DNA of 64,000 nt from Parus major (Eukaryota > Chordata > Aves > Passeriformes > Paridae): the NCBI RefSeq assembly GCF_001522545.3, contig NC_031771.1, positions 30,074,884 to 30,138,883 of the forward strand, written 5' to 3'. The notes under the pieces were generated by a model. It ran no database searches. It was not told where the DNA came from and saw only the letters and a program-made list of their open reading frames with translations. The position numbers were made by a program, and so were the translations under genes. Within the stretch, counting starts at the first letter, position 1. Every line of letters starts with the position of its first letter. Positions 24,701 through 39,700 of the stretch are shown here, piece by piece.

Positions 24701-27700
24701 GCCTTTGACACCATCTCTTTTTTTCGCATCCCTAAGCACTGATGTTATCCTAGAGAACTGGATTACTATAGTCTCCGTTTGTTGACGGCAGGAAAGCCCC
24801 CTTGCTTTCAGGCGTTTCTTTTTGGTGCAGTTAAATAGCATATTATTGCATGAAGCCTTTCAGTTCTGTTCAAGTACTTTCTTACCAGAAAGTAGGATAA
24901 CTTAGAGTAGTATTGCTCTACTTTGGAAATTCGTGAATGGTATTCCCTCTCTGTGCAGTATGAAAGGGAGGAGAATGAAAGCCTCTGGCTGGTCTCTGGT
25001 ATGAGGCATTCCAATGATCCCTTGGGAAAAACAAGAAAATTGCTTTTATTACATTGTACAAATTACATGAGGCTCTTGTCAGAAACCCAGATAGAAGCTT
25101 GAATGGGGACATTTTTCGGCAAAGGTACTAAGAGTTATTCTTGGTTTTTTAGCTGTAGAGTTCTGTCAAGTAGGTATTTTGACAGTGGTCACTGTCAGAT
25201 TTCTTGCAGCGTTTCCTGTGCTCTAGCGGTTTTGTTACAGCATGTACTGGCTTCAAGTAATTTTGTTATTGAAGTGGGTGAAATTGATAATGTGTTACTG
25301 AAAGTTAAGGGCTTTATTAGATATCTATGACCTTTTATGTCTTCACCATGCTGTGTATGTCATTCTTCCCTTTGCTGTTTTACCCACCCTTATTAGTGCT
25401 TAGTATCTTTGATTTCTTTTTAGCCAAAGTTACGAAAACCTCAAGGAGGGAAGCAAGAGAAAAAAGTTATCCATCCCTACAGCAGAAAAGCTGCACAGCT
25501 TGCGAGGGATGTACACAAACAGGAGAAGAAAGAAAAGTAAGTTGACTGCAAAACCTCTGTACAGACCAAAGAATAACATCACAAAGGATATTTCTTATTT
25601 GTAGTAGTGGACATGGGCTGTTATGCTGATAGAACCATAAATAACAGAAAGGCCTGCATAACTTAATACTGCTGCTGGGCCATGTGAAGTGACAGGTTTA
25701 CATGCATTAAATCAGGTTATACAAAGTGTGTAGTTCTGCTGCTTGACTCTGGGTGTTGTCCTTAAAAGTTAGATTTCTTGCCTTTGGTAATCTGAGTAGC
25801 ATGATGCTAATGATTGCATATGAAGGTGAGTCACCTACTTTGACTTTACTTTGAGTTCTGTTTAGGGGCCAGCTGCTTCTGCTAAAATGCTGAGTGAACA
25901 GAAAAGAAAACCCAGAAACCTTCCTGCAGAAGACAGACTTCTGAATAAAACTGTATAGTGAACTCCTTTTTGGTGGTTTTATGCTGCTCCATGGCAAGTT
26001 TGTTTTTCTGCTTTTAAGTTTTACTTCCCCCTCTCACAGAGGGAAAAAACAGCTGGTGAAGACTGGTCTTTAATTTACATTGTCTCAGCTTGCTTGCTAT
26101 GCATAACTGTGTTTATTTAGGAAGTTACTCAAGCTAGCTTAAACATTTTCCATCTTAGCATAGCACTGTATAAGCTGTATAACTGTATAAATTGTAGTGT
26201 CTGGATGGACTATGTGAGCTGAGCCCAAATACTCATGTGTCTGAAGGTGTTAAAATGGAAACTCCTGGTCCAGAGACTGTGCAGTTTTGTTGTTAGGATT
26301 GATGTAGAACCTTATCCACAGCAGTTGCACCGTTGCTTTCACTAGAAGGGGGGTCTTTGCTGCCACAGTGGGGTCATGGAGCCTTCAGCAGAGATGCTGC
26401 AAGAGTTCACAAGTAGCATGTATTGAGGATTGGGCTGTTTTTTAATGTGCAAGAAGTTTCCCCTGCTTTTTTGTATTTTTTCTGTGTTCTCTGACTATTG
26501 ATTTTAAATTTTTACTGCAGATTATTTTCCTACTGCTAAATTGACCACTTTGTCCCTTAGTTCTCTCACCTTGTGTCTTAACATCTACTCACAGCTCTTA
26601 ATCACAAAAGATACCTTAATCTTACTTGATTCTTCAGCTTCATTAAAGAATCAAGTAAGATTCAAAAAGCATTGCATTTGTGACTTCACCATACAGAAAA
26701 ACATGCACAAGAAAACTTCGTGAGGGAGCTTACTTACTGATTATTCATTATGACTTGGCAAAATCTCAAAAACTCAAATCTTTTAGTGACAGGCTCATGT
26801 GGTTAGAGTTACACTGGGACACCAGTGCCGATGTTTTTTCTTGGAGTGTTACTTTAATTCCTCTTGCAACAGCAGAAGGTTGAAAGGCCCTGCTGAAACT
26901 GAGGCACTGCTCTCCCCTCGTCCATCCAGTTGTTGCATAACAGAAGGCAATCAAGTTGGTCAAACATGACCTTTAATAAATCCATGCTGACTGCTCCTGA
27001 TCACCTCCTTGTCCTGCATGTGGATAGAGATGGCCTCCAGAATGAGGTGCTCCATTGCCTTTGCAGTGATTTAGGTGGGGCTGACTGGCCAGTAGTTCCC
27101 TAGGTTCTCCTTCTTGCCATCTTGGAGACCCAGGGTGACATCTGTTTTCTTCCAGTCCTCAGGCAGCTCTCCTCCTGTCCATGACCTTTCAAAGATAATT
27201 GTGAGCAGTTTAGCCATGGTTTCTACCAGTTTCCTTGGCATTCAGTGGATGCATCCATCAGGGCCCTTGGCTTTGTGGATGTCAAGTTTGCTTGGGTGTT
27301 CTCTAACCCAGCCCTCCTTGGCCAAGGGGGAGTCTTCCTTCTGACATTCCTTAATCCTGGTCAGAGATTCCTGGGGGCTGCTCATGGCAGTGAAGGCCCA
27401 CACAAAGAAGGTGTCTGCCTTCACTGGTCTCTGTTGTCAGGGTCCCTTTCAATTCAGTAAGAAACTCACATCAGCCTTAGTCTTCCTTTGTATTTGAAGA
27501 AACCCTATTCTTGCTATTTCAATCTAGGCTGATTGTAAAAGATGTAACCTTTCATATTGCATAGGGAAGCCATTCCACCAAGAATAGTGTGTCAGTTCTC
27601 ACCATCCACAGCATATTGTGATAGCAAAATGATCTTATATTTTATATCTTTATATCTTTTAAATAAGAGTTCTACATCTTACGCTTCTGGGGCCTGAACA

Positions 27701-30700
27701 GTTAAGTAACATTCTGTACTTCGTAGATCACTTGAGTTGTGGTGTTCTAAAAATTAGTTTCATTAAAAACATACTCCATTTGTCTATATTCTATTTTCTG
27801 TATTGTCTTGGCTTGAAGAGCAATTTAATTTGAAAGACATGAATAATGTTGATTTTATATTTCCTGTTAGTTTTTTTAAAAGACTTGTTAAGGGTTCCAG
27901 TTTCTTTTGAATCTCTGTTATGTAAATGATCACCTTGGTAAATTCTCTGGATTTTTTTTTTAATATTGGGAATTAAATATGTGTTGAACTTTTTATTGTA
28001 ATTACTTAGCTTTCAGTTTCTGTAATATAATGGTGAGGCTTGGACTTATTTTGCATTTGTCTGAAAAAGGCAAGATAAATTTCTGATGCTGTGAATGGAG
28101 GAAAGCTTTCCACTCCTACACTCTCGGGAAAAAGAAATAGCTCACACCAGTTTTGTTCTTCCGCATTGCTTCTGCAGGCCTATTAAATGTCTTTAAACAA
28201 TTTTCCAAATTGCTTCTATTGAATGACAGCCCTGTTCTCTGGTAGAAGGTTAATACATCTTTTGGTGGTAAATAGGAGAAGCTGCCTTGTAATCTCTACA
28301 GAATTTTCTTCCTTAGTCCCATCTCCAAATCTCATACTTTTTTGACCATGCTTGTTACTGTGTAGAAGTAAGTTGTCTGAAGTATGAATAGGACACAAAA
28401 CTGGAAACAGAATTCTCAATGTGATCTCACCAGGCCTGAGTAAAGGGGATAATTTTTCTGTACAGGCTAGTGCACTTCTGCAGTACAGAAAAACTGAATT
28501 AGAGTAGTCAGTGAATGCAGGAAGTCCATAGAGTTTGTCTGTACTATTTTTATTAAGCAGTGGATTTCCCTGCCAGAGGATGCTCTAATTGGCTGGATAA
28601 ATTTGTGCAGTAATACTTTTGAACATACATACATTTTATTTCTTGATTACTATTAAACACAAAGGTGTAGGGTGTAGGAAGCGCTTGACTGGCATGTTAT
28701 TGGAGGGTGAGAATATCTTATAGAAGTACCAGTCAATGCTTTTAGTTTTGTGTAGTTTGTTTATTTTGCATTGCTTGTTTTGGTTTGGTTGGGTTTTGGT
28801 TGTTTGTTTTTTTTCCTTTGGTACTTGTCTGGAGACAGTTTAGGCTTCTATTTCCTTATTAACTTTCCTATAGGATGGAAGTAAAGAAATAACTACTGTG
28901 AATGTTCCTGTTTATGTTACACAGGAAAGAAAATTGCACTAAGTTATGAGTTGAATATTCCAGCACCTTTTGCTGGAAGGAGAGAGTAATAAGGGGTGGA
29001 TATTATCCACAAGGAATTTCAATATTTAAAATGCACTGGGAAAAAGGAGAGAGAAATTCTGCATGAAGTTGCAGAAGTCTTTTATGGGCTCCATTTTCCA
29101 CTCTTCACTGCAAGCATTTGTAACGAAATATGACAGCAGTTAGAAGTTTACTGTCCAGAAACTGACTGCACTACAAAAGACCAATCTTAACCATAATAAG
29201 AGAAGACAGACCAATTGCTTTTAGAAAATTGTCTACCATCTTAAATCATCTTGTTCACTTAAATTACACCTTTTTCTTGCCTGCATCCCTCTCCTCTCGA
29301 TTCTCTTCAAGGTCTAATGAGCAGCGACAACTTCCAGTGTATTACTGCCAATTTATTCTCTCTTAATCTACAAGTGAATCCTTATTCCTTTAGGCAGCTT
29401 GTTTGCTCTGTTAAATAATTACATGAATATTTTTATGAGACAGCAATAGCTGCTTCACTGGCAGTAGTAGAATGTTAGTCAGTAGAACACTGACTTTTCT
29501 ACACTTTAGGAAACCAGATCATAGTGGGAAATTTATGAAACTTCCGTAGTAGTGATGTTCCAACACCAGTCATGTTTTCCTGCAACTGCAGAGATACCTA
29601 TCTGGCTTTGGTAGCTAAAGCTAATCTAGCTGTGCATTTTTTTTTTTTCTGTTGTTTTACCTCCTGAGTCAAAGCAGACCCTTTCTATTGCACAATAAAT
29701 TGCTTAGGAATACATTTTCATCACAAATAACACAAGTCTAATACTGACATGTTCTGAGATATGAGAGCTAAGGAGTTTTTACAGTGGTGGGGTGGGAAGT
29801 GACCTTATGGGAATAAGCAACCTTCAAATGTCTCCCAGTAGAACTGTGCTTGCTTTTTCTGAAGTTTTCCCCTGTCTAACCTCCTAATCTTTCTTGACCC
29901 ACTATGCTTTTACTTGCATTGCTTGCAGCAGTGATGCTTTGTGACATGTTCTTGCAGATTCTTCATGAGGAAAAACTGTTAGCTTTTAGAATTATTTATT
30001 TTAAAAAGCCTGTCTTAGTTTTCAGAGCCATAGAGGGCATTTGTATGTGTGGATATTATTGGGGAAAAATACTGAGTTTGTAATCTGATTTGGGAAATAC
30101 TTATTCATTGTTAGTGTTTAGAGTAGAGCAGTTTAATACAATATCTGAGATAAAGAGGTGCTAAAGGAACATGTAGAATTTACTTTTTAAGTACTTAGTA
30201 GGCATCAAGAAAGCCACTAATGATTCTTATTAATAATCATTGCTTAAGTAAAGGTTTTCTGGAAGGTGGGTGAAGAAGAAAATCATCAAGAAACAACAGC
30301 CTGGCACAAGATTGTATCCCTGGTCTTAACCTCTCCTTCCCCTAAGTAAAAGCTATTACTGATTGTGTGGAAGGAGAGGAAGTTTCTTTGACTCACCTGA
30401 TTTGATTAGCCTCCCCACTAATGCTATTGTCTTCTAGCAGTCACTGAGGTGATGTTTTTATGAAAAGTACAATAAGGCAACATCCAAGCCTATCATTCAT
30501 TATTTCTCATGCTGAAATTTGTTGTGTGCACCAGGAGAGTGAAGGTTTTTCTTCCAGAAGAAAATGGTGGTTCTGTACTTCGCTGCTTTTATAAATAAAT
30601 GATTTTGTGGCCCTAACAGGTGCAGATGGTAGTTTGTAGTGTTTTAGAATGTAGATGTGTGACATGATCCTGTTTAGGCAGCTTTCCTAGATGCCATTGT

Positions 30701-33700
30701 AGTTTTCTCTGTGGCAAAGCTTTGCAGACAGGCTCCTCTGGCAGTGTTGCCTTGCAGAGTTCCCAGCAGGGGTTGCTGGTGTGGAGTTCCACTGAGTGCA
30801 GTATGCATCCTTTTCTTGGACACTGCTACCATCCAAAGCTCCCTGCTATAAGTCCTCTGAGGATAAAAGCCTGCCCAGCTTTTATTGCCCAGCTTCTTCT
30901 ACACATGCTGGGGGATCCATAGAATTAAAAATTTCTTTAATATGTTAGTGGAATTCTCAGCAGCTCACACATGCTGTGCATTTCCTTGTGCATGGCTTTT
31001 AGACAGTCTTCAGAGGATGAAATACTTCTTGAAAAATCTAATCTTTATTTAATAATGTAGGTTTGTGGACATGTGACACTTCTAGGTTTGTCTCTGGAAG
31101 GTAAGGGGTTCATCTTTTGATCCCAGTTTTTGTGGTAGGTGACAGACTTCTGTGCTCTGAGTTACTTCAGTTAGCTCTAAAATGTTCATTAGGTTTTACA
31201 GAGTAAAAGCAATTTAATAAATGAGCACAGTAGCTTTGAACAGTGATGAATTTCAACATTATTTATTCTTTGTCAATTACAGCCTTTATGATTTACTTAA
31301 TCCATTACCAAATTTCCTATTTAATAATAATAATAAAAAGTCAATTTCATGAGAGGTCCTTGAATATATACACTGAATATGCATGGCTAGGGTATTTTTT
31401 CTAGTGACAAATTTTGTACTTGCCCAATAATGTCTTGTTTTCCTTTCTGGAAACAACAGAAAATTGCAACATCTTTTGATGCAGATTGCATCTGACACCT
31501 TGAGCATGACAAAAGAGTATGAGGCACAGGATTTCCTGTTAGAGAACTTGTCTTTTTTGAGAACTCCTGATTAGGACGAAAATTAATCCCAAATAGAACT
31601 GTGTACCAACATCCCAAAGAGCACAGAAGGCTTTTGAGTATCCTGCCAGGGATTCAAGTGGACTTAAAAGTACTGCGAGACAGAGCTGGGTTTTTTTCCA
31701 TCTTCTTTAATGAAGCTGTTAATTTTGGTTTCTTACCACATTAACTTACTGTTTGCTAAGCACAAACTTTAATTATTGCAAGTTTTAAGGTGGCAGAGTG
31801 GTATTTTTCACATTGCCTGCTTGATTTGAAGGAGTGCAGTGTAGTGAAATCTCCCAACTCATTAGACATATCAGAGGAATATCAGAAATACTTAAGGAAA
31901 TTGTGACAGTGCAGCTCTTTGGTGAAATAAATTCCTTTTGCACTCAGAGAAAAATTTTGCGTCTGTTTTTCTTCCAAGAAGCTGTTTAGCTTAATAGGTA
32001 AACTGGACACATTTCAGCTAGTAGTTTTACCAGAAAGTAGATATTTTGGATGAAACAGAAGTTTTACATTGTTTGGAATTTGTCAAATATTTCTATTTGA
32101 AATTTTACCTTGACTTTCACTATGATTGAAAAAAAACCCCAACTTTTTAAGAATAAAATTAAGGTTATTATTTATATGGTACTCATTCCTGGCTAACATA
32201 TCTGTTTTTTCTCTGCTAGGTTGAAGACTGACAAAGCTTTGCGTTTAAGCATTATTGGTAAGCAGAAACTTCTATTAGTGACTACAGTATTCAGTTTCGT
32301 GGAGATTCTAAGTTTCACCAACTTTTTAGACATCCAATTAGAGCTTCTTTTTCTGAAATCTGATTCTGCAATCTACAAATAGACTTGACTGAAATACTGA
32401 AATACCTGACATGTTCACTTAATCTGTAGAGGATTGAATTTGGGGCTGAGCGTAGCTAATCTTTAGTCACTGTACACAACAGCAAGGCAGTATAGACCAA
32501 ATGAGTGCTTTGTACATCTGTACACATATTTATTGTATTTGTAATACAAATACAATTAAGCTTTTATAATTGCTTGTAAAAGAAGATGATATATGTAGGT
32601 TAAAGGACACATTGTATTAGCAAGTAAATCCAAAACTTTGAGACACAACCTGGAATATTTTTCTCTTCCATATGATTGATCCTGCATCTTTTCAATTTAA
32701 TCTGTTTAAAAATAGATGTGCCTATCAGGACTCTTACTCAGCCACTCTGTTGGCTTTTTTTCCCCTTTCTAAGTTTTCTTCCTAATCAATTGATATAGTT
32801 ATATTTTAATTAATTTCCAGTAAAACAAAGCCTAACTTTTTCTTTTTTTTTTTCCTGTAAGAAAAGTATAAAATAAACCTGAAATGATGTGGGAATGTTT
32901 CTATTACATCTGCCTTCATATGTGGTACCCACAGTATCAGAGCCTATGATGCCATTCAAAATCTTGAAAAATGGGGGGAGGGGGCATTTGAAAAACTTTG
33001 AGAAACATTAATCTGTATTGATGCTACAGTGGTTGTGTAACAATTAATGTTAAGTTTATTCTTGTAGGAGAAAAACTGCAATGGTTTCAAAGTCACCTTG
33101 ACCCCAGTAAAATTGAGTACACAAAGAAGGAAGCTGGTGAACTAATTGAAAAGTAAGACTGGTGTTAAAAACCTTGACTTGTCTTTAAAAATAATGGATG
33201 ATGACTCAGGAGGACTTTTATATATTGCTATTAATAATATCAAGTAGTTGATTCTGTTGCCACTGACAAATATTGAGACATTTATACAGTCATACTAGAA
33301 TTATTCAAGTAAATCGTATTTAGTTTCTTTTTTTCAAGTTATTGAAGTATATCCCTAGTTTTGTAGTATGTGGAGGTCTTCAAGTGATTTGGACAGTAGT
33401 AATAACATGCACTTGCTTGTTAGGTTCTTTATTCTGTGACACCTGAACATGCAGATTTTATACTACTTATTCCTTGAGTCTCCAATAAATAAAGAAAATA
33501 AATTAGAAAATAACTACAATTAGTAAAATAATTTATCAGAGTAATTCTGTTTAAAATTGTTTTTGTATGACTGCATCTAGCTTTTATGCATTTTATTTCT
33601 TTCAGTTATATGTGTCGATTCAATGCTGAATTGGAGCAGATTGAATTACAAAACAGCATTAAAGGCAGACAAGGAATACAGCACGCTTCAAGGGAAGCTG

Positions 33701-36700
33701 TCATCAAGCAGACAATAGAACGTGAAAGACAACTCTATGAGGGTTATGGAATAGGTATGTAAAAGCATTAGAAAGCATCCAGTCCTCACCTGAATGCTCA
33801 CCTGCTCACAAGGCCAGAATCTAAGCAAACTTTCTAGGCATTGTCCTTATTTTTCTTTCTCAAGAAATTAACCTAAGTGCTAGGTGTGCCTTGGAGTTAC
33901 TTGGGAGGAGGGCCACGGTGAAGAAAAGGAGAAAAAAATGATGGTGGAGATCTGACTTGTATATTCTACTTTTGCCTTTGTGCATCTTTGCTAGCACTGT
34001 CTTTTCAGTGCAGGCATATATAACCTATTTTTGAAACTAAAGCGAGCTTTTAATGCACCTGCCTTAAATACAAATTATGTTTAGCTTGTTTGGACCTTCC
34101 TTTGATAGCTGGAACTAGGCTGAAGGGAAGCAGCAATAGTTTGGTGAAATAAGGAAGAAAGACAAAGAGATAATGAAAATGCAAAAAGCAGAATTGTTTG
34201 GGGATAGTCAAGATAAGCAGTGAAGTGTTTGTATTTTGCTTTAACCAGTAATATGCATGTTGAAGCTGAGTTAATGCTAAAGTATTATCCAGACATAACT
34301 GGTCCTCCTAATAGTAAAATATGTTGTGGAAAGCATGAAAAATCTACATTATTTTGTAGTTAGGATACAAAGCACAGCAAAGTTTGGGTTGTGTGTAATA
34401 TTCCCTGGTCAGCTGTCCTAGCTGTGTCCTCTTCCAGCTCCTTGTTCACTCTGTGCCTCCTCACTGGTGGGCTGAGGTGAGGAGCAGAAAAAGGGCCTTG
34501 GATCTGTGCAAGCCCAGCTCAGGTCTAATGAAAACATCTTGTTTTCATCAACCCCGTTTCCAGCTAATCAAAAGTGCAGTCCTGTGCTAGCTACTTTGGA
34601 GAAAATCAGCACACCCTGATAGGTATTGTACAGATCGAGAAAATTAATGGCTTTAAAGTTTTGTCAGTGCAGCCTACAGAGGCAGAGGAATTTAGAAATA
34701 TCTCTATGACTTAATGCATAGATGTCTTAGGAGGGGGAAAAAGTAATAAGAAAAATAGATTCTGTGATTGTCATCAAACAGCTCAATTGTAGAAAGTACT
34801 CTTTTTTTTTTTTTGCTTTTAAATTTTAGTTCTTTTTTTCCTTACTGCTTTGTGGAAAGCTGACAGAAAAAGGCAGTAGGGCTAGAGAAAAAGATGTCAA
34901 ATGCACAAGCACAACATAAAAATAATGAAGAAGCTAGAAATATTGTAGGCAAAATTTGAGGTTATTATAGAATTAGTAAGTAAAGCATTCAGAGAGCACA
35001 GTGCAACTTCACATATTAAATATACTTTCAAATCATTCATTATTTGTTACCACAGCTGCTGCAGAGTTTGCTCTCTGTCTAAGACATTGTTCATTCAGAG
35101 AAAATAGTTGCTGCTAAGTACTATAGCAACTAAATACTGTAATTAGAGATTGGGCATAAATGGAAATCAGCTGGAAACAGTGCTTTTATGTTTTGGCTCA
35201 TTATTAGTCCTAGAAGCTTTAGTAAGCTTTTATAACTGACTTAGATTTGTTGGGTTTTTTTCCCCCCCGTTCTTGAACTCAGTTATTTCTTGTATGCATG
35301 TGCATTTGCTATGAAGAGTCTGCATTATATGTATTCTTTTCATTTAGGAAAGTACTTAAATTTGATGCAGTCTATTTGTATCATAGAATCAATTAGGTTG
35401 GAAAAGACTTCCAAGATCATTAAGTCCAACCTTTGACCAAACATGGCCATGTCAACTAGACCATAGCACTAAGTGCCACATCCAGTCATTTCTTGAACAC
35501 TTTCCAGGCTACTGATTCCTGTCACTTCCTTGGGCAACTCATTCCAATGCTTAACCACCATTTCAGTGTAAAAACCTCTGTCTTGATGTCCAATATGAAT
35601 CTTACCTAGCTGTAGCTTGAGGGCATTTCCTCTTGTCCTGTCAAGGATATATATAAATGAAAAACTAATCCTTTACAGAATGTAAAAATTTGTTTACAAA
35701 AGTGGTAGACATCCCAAAATAAAGAAAATTTTAAGTCCTTTTTAAACAACAATAGCTATACAGAGAACATTATTAGTGATGTTGTTGAGGTTTAGCAGCT
35801 CCTTGTCACTTACTCCTTAAATATATCTACAGTAGTTTTACTGCAGTTTTTTCCTCTTGTTTTAATTTTGTGTATTAGGGTTTTTTGTTTAGTCTGGTCT
35901 TACATGTTTATAGCAAAGTTATTGAAAAGTAATGCTAGATACTTGTTTATTTATTTGTAAACCAGGGTTGGCATGTTTTCAGTGGAAAAGCATCATAATT
36001 ATTTCATGTGAACATCATCCATTTTTGATAATTTGCTTCTAATTACCTTGCATGTTCTCTCAGATGCATAATATTAATCTTGGGGAAAGTGGCTTTTAAA
36101 ACTAAATACACCAGTTTTGTTAATTAGTTCTGGAGGCTTCACATTACAGGGAAATCAATTTAATTCAGATGAAAGCTGTATCATTCCATGTATCTGCTAA
36201 TGTAACTTCTGTACTGTTCATTAGCCACTGTTTTCTGTAGTGATCATTATTGTATAACCAAACAATTTTTTGCCTAAAAAGCACCTACAGTTTCCTTCTT
36301 TTTTAACAGGCTGATTGTTCTTGCTCAAAAGAAACAAAAGTAAAACTATCTGAAAGGGTCAGAAACATTTAAAATTGTTTACTTAAATCTTTCACTGCTG
36401 TTTTGCTAAGCATGTAAATTGTTGAATACTTTGTCTTAGACATGCCAGACAATAATCTACTCCCCAAAATACTGTGTTCATTTCTTTCCCACTAACTCCT
36501 GTTCTATATTTCTCTCTTATATTTTTTCTGTCTTTAGTTCAAAAAAACATGCTCCTCTTAACATTTTAAAGCAAATGAAGGAGTTCACAAGCAGCAGCAA
36601 AAACCATGACATTGGTGCATGCTAGGATGAGATGCAGCTGAGTTAGACAAGTGTTACTAATCCAGCATAATTTAGAAAATCAGTTACTGTGCAGTATATA

Positions 36701-39700
36701 ATTACTCTATTTCTACACACAGTTCTATTCTTAATCTGGCAACTCAGTAGTTTTTATTGTGTAACATATTGTAAACACACATGTAAGCGTAGCTTAAAAA
36801 TTTTTCCACTGCCAATGCAGTAAAGATGAATTCAGTGCCAAATCTTGGGTTTGTTACAGAATCTTCTCTCTTCAGAGTGCCTGCTTTCTCATGATGTTGG
36901 TGTGCCCCAGATGATAGGCTAGATAAAACTGTTAGAATATATTCTTTGGAGAAGGTCTACATAACTTAGACTCAGTAAATGTTGTTTTTTTTAAAAAAAA
37001 GAAAAAAACAAACGAAAGGGCTTCATTTGAAAGTCTTGTCATTTAGTCCTGGTTTGTCTGACAAGAACACTGAACTGTATGTTCAATCCATGCTTTGATA
37101 AAAGAAACAAATACAAATCTCAGCATGGTGCCACTTGTGCCAAACTCAGTTTTTACTACTAGAGGCAAACAGAGTAGCGTTGATTGCTCCTTGTAAAATA
37201 CCAACTGGGATGTTCCAGTGCTTGGCACTGTGCTGCCATGAGTGCAGTTCTAGGGACTGCAGAGAGAGAAACAGCAACTATGGCTTTATTTGAATGCTTT
37301 ATTGGGAAAGCCTAATGTGGTATGGATATTTGGCATGGATTGTGGCATGAACCAAGGAATCGGCAGACCAAAAAACGCATTAGGCAAATTTTTCCTTGCC
37401 TTGCCTTGCCCAGCTGTGAACAGTATCACCTCATCTGCTTACCAAGGGGTAGTCTGCAGAAATCACTGTAATTGTTACCAAAACATTTTACATACATTAT
37501 TGTTCTTCAGTTGGTAACTTCATAACCAAGTGTGAAAGGAAGGAATAATTTTGTGAATAATAAGGACTGTCTGGCCACAAAGATAAATGGTACAGGTATC
37601 ATCATCCCACGTTTTGCAGTAGTAAAATCATCCGTAATCCTGCATTGATAGCATGATCTTATTTATTACTGTAAAACTTGAGGAAATTGATAGATGAACA
37701 AAGGCAGATCTGTTTGTTCAAGGACAGTATAAAAGTTGCTTTAATGCCACAATTTTAAGAGCTAAAATAAAATTAATGTAATGCTACAGAGGTAGAAAAC
37801 ATCTGTCCTGTGAAAAGCCTGATGGCTGTGAAGTCTGTACAGTTCATAGACAGTTATGATGTGTTTTATAGTGTGAGAAGATGTCAAAGCTCCTAAGGTA
37901 TAAATTAGTGGTGATGCTAAACGTGGGCTGCTTGTAACACTGCAGGACTGACCAGGAAAAGAATGACACTGAACCAAGGCAAAGCAGCTTTGGCATCTTT
38001 TTGTAAAAATGTGCTTAAGTTTATAAATTACAGTCTAGTAGGAAGATTTTGGCTGCTCCAGGAGGAAAAAAGCAAAATGGTCTGTTCCACAGGTCTAAAT
38101 ACAAAATACCTGCCTTCCTTTTTACTAGCAAAGGTAATACAGATTTGTAGTATTATTTATTTGTATTATTATTTATTTTAATATTTGTATATATGTATGG
38201 CAGGTTTCTTTAAGAGCAGTTTGGCTGCAATGGAAAGAAGATATGTAGCCATTTTGGTTAGAGGCCATTTAGCTCACATTTCTTCCTTTGAAATGAGACT
38301 CACTTGAATAATGTAACACATCTGATAGAATTTAATTTCTTTCCTATTAGAAATACCAGACATTATGAACAGAAAGCACCTTAAATTTTTCAGGTAGGTT
38401 TTTTATTATCACTTATAATCTGTTTTATCTGCAAAATACTGTTTCTGAAGTTAACCTGTTGTCTTTCTTCATAAAAAAAGTAACTTATGCAAAACTGCCA
38501 AGGAATTTGTCTTTTTGAAAAGCAGAGTAGGTATGGCACTGCTATTTTGGCATTTCTTAGCTGTTACAAGCTGAACACTTGTGCCAGTTATTAACTAAAA
38601 CATTGGAAGATTTAGATTCAACAGTTAGAATGCCATTTCTGTAACTTAAATAACCTTTTTCCTCAACATTCTCAGATATTTTACCTAAAATGATGACTTC
38701 AGCTGTTCACAGTAGTGTTGGTATGTGTGTATATACTAGTAGAAAATCTTAAATGAATTTACTACTTGCATCCAGTTAAAAGATCTGGGAGCTGTGAAAC
38801 TTGCTGCTGGCTCATCTGGGCCAGCATGTTGGTTTGTCCTGGTAGTAGATGGAGTGAACATTTTTGCTGACATCCTATCAAATGAAATACCTTGAAGAAA
38901 AAAAAAACAACAACTTGCTTGTGTTACAAGGATATATCACTGACTCGCAGGGATGATAGCCAGAAGCCATACTTACAGGATGTTGGAATAAAGCCAGAAA
39001 CCCCAAATAAAAGGGACTCCTGTATATATAAACACGCAATTGACTTCTTGAATGGGGACATCAGATAGAAGTGTTGTTGTATTGCCTTGGTAAAGGAAAA
39101 ACACATCTTATAATTGGCAAATGCTGTCTTTACCCTTGAGAAAAATTATCCATGAAGTGCACTTACTGTAATGAAGAAAGCATTTTATTAAGGGAGCACT
39201 GGGTTTGATTTGTATTTGAAACAACCCTTTCTCTTTCATGAAGCCTTTTGAAATGATACACTTACCATGTGAATTAATGCTTACTAACCCTTTGTGCTCT
39301 CTTGAAGTCAGTCATGCAACATGTTAACGTTTACCATAAATCATGAGGGAATTACATACATGTTATGTTGCATATGCAAATCAAGCATCCAGGTGAAGAA
39401 GCTCTCCTGACCTGTTTTTCTGTTGCTTACCAGACTGCACGTTGAATAAGACAAACCTAAAAGCAAGTGGCCAAAAGTAACTGAGGGTTCAGTAAGTCTA
39501 TGGGAATAAAGTGAAAAATGTATTTTTGTTTCAGAATATCACATCTGAAAGTATTTATTTCTTCATAGAGAAATTACAGCTTCAGTAGTGCAAAATATCA
39601 GGTGAAATCTTTGGTGCTTATTCGTATCACAGAGAGACAGAGGGTAACTTAGAAAAGCAGCCTCACTTGAGTTAGCATCTTCTGAGGAAATCAGAATTAA

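Larger units (their letters stand above)
33755..38350 (+). other. TMA16 intron 5
   Basis: A 4.6-kb intron holding an LTR fragment (34384-34613) and a CR1 3'-end fragment (35392-35643), both antisense to TMA16. Nothing else is supported. Confidence 0.8.
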
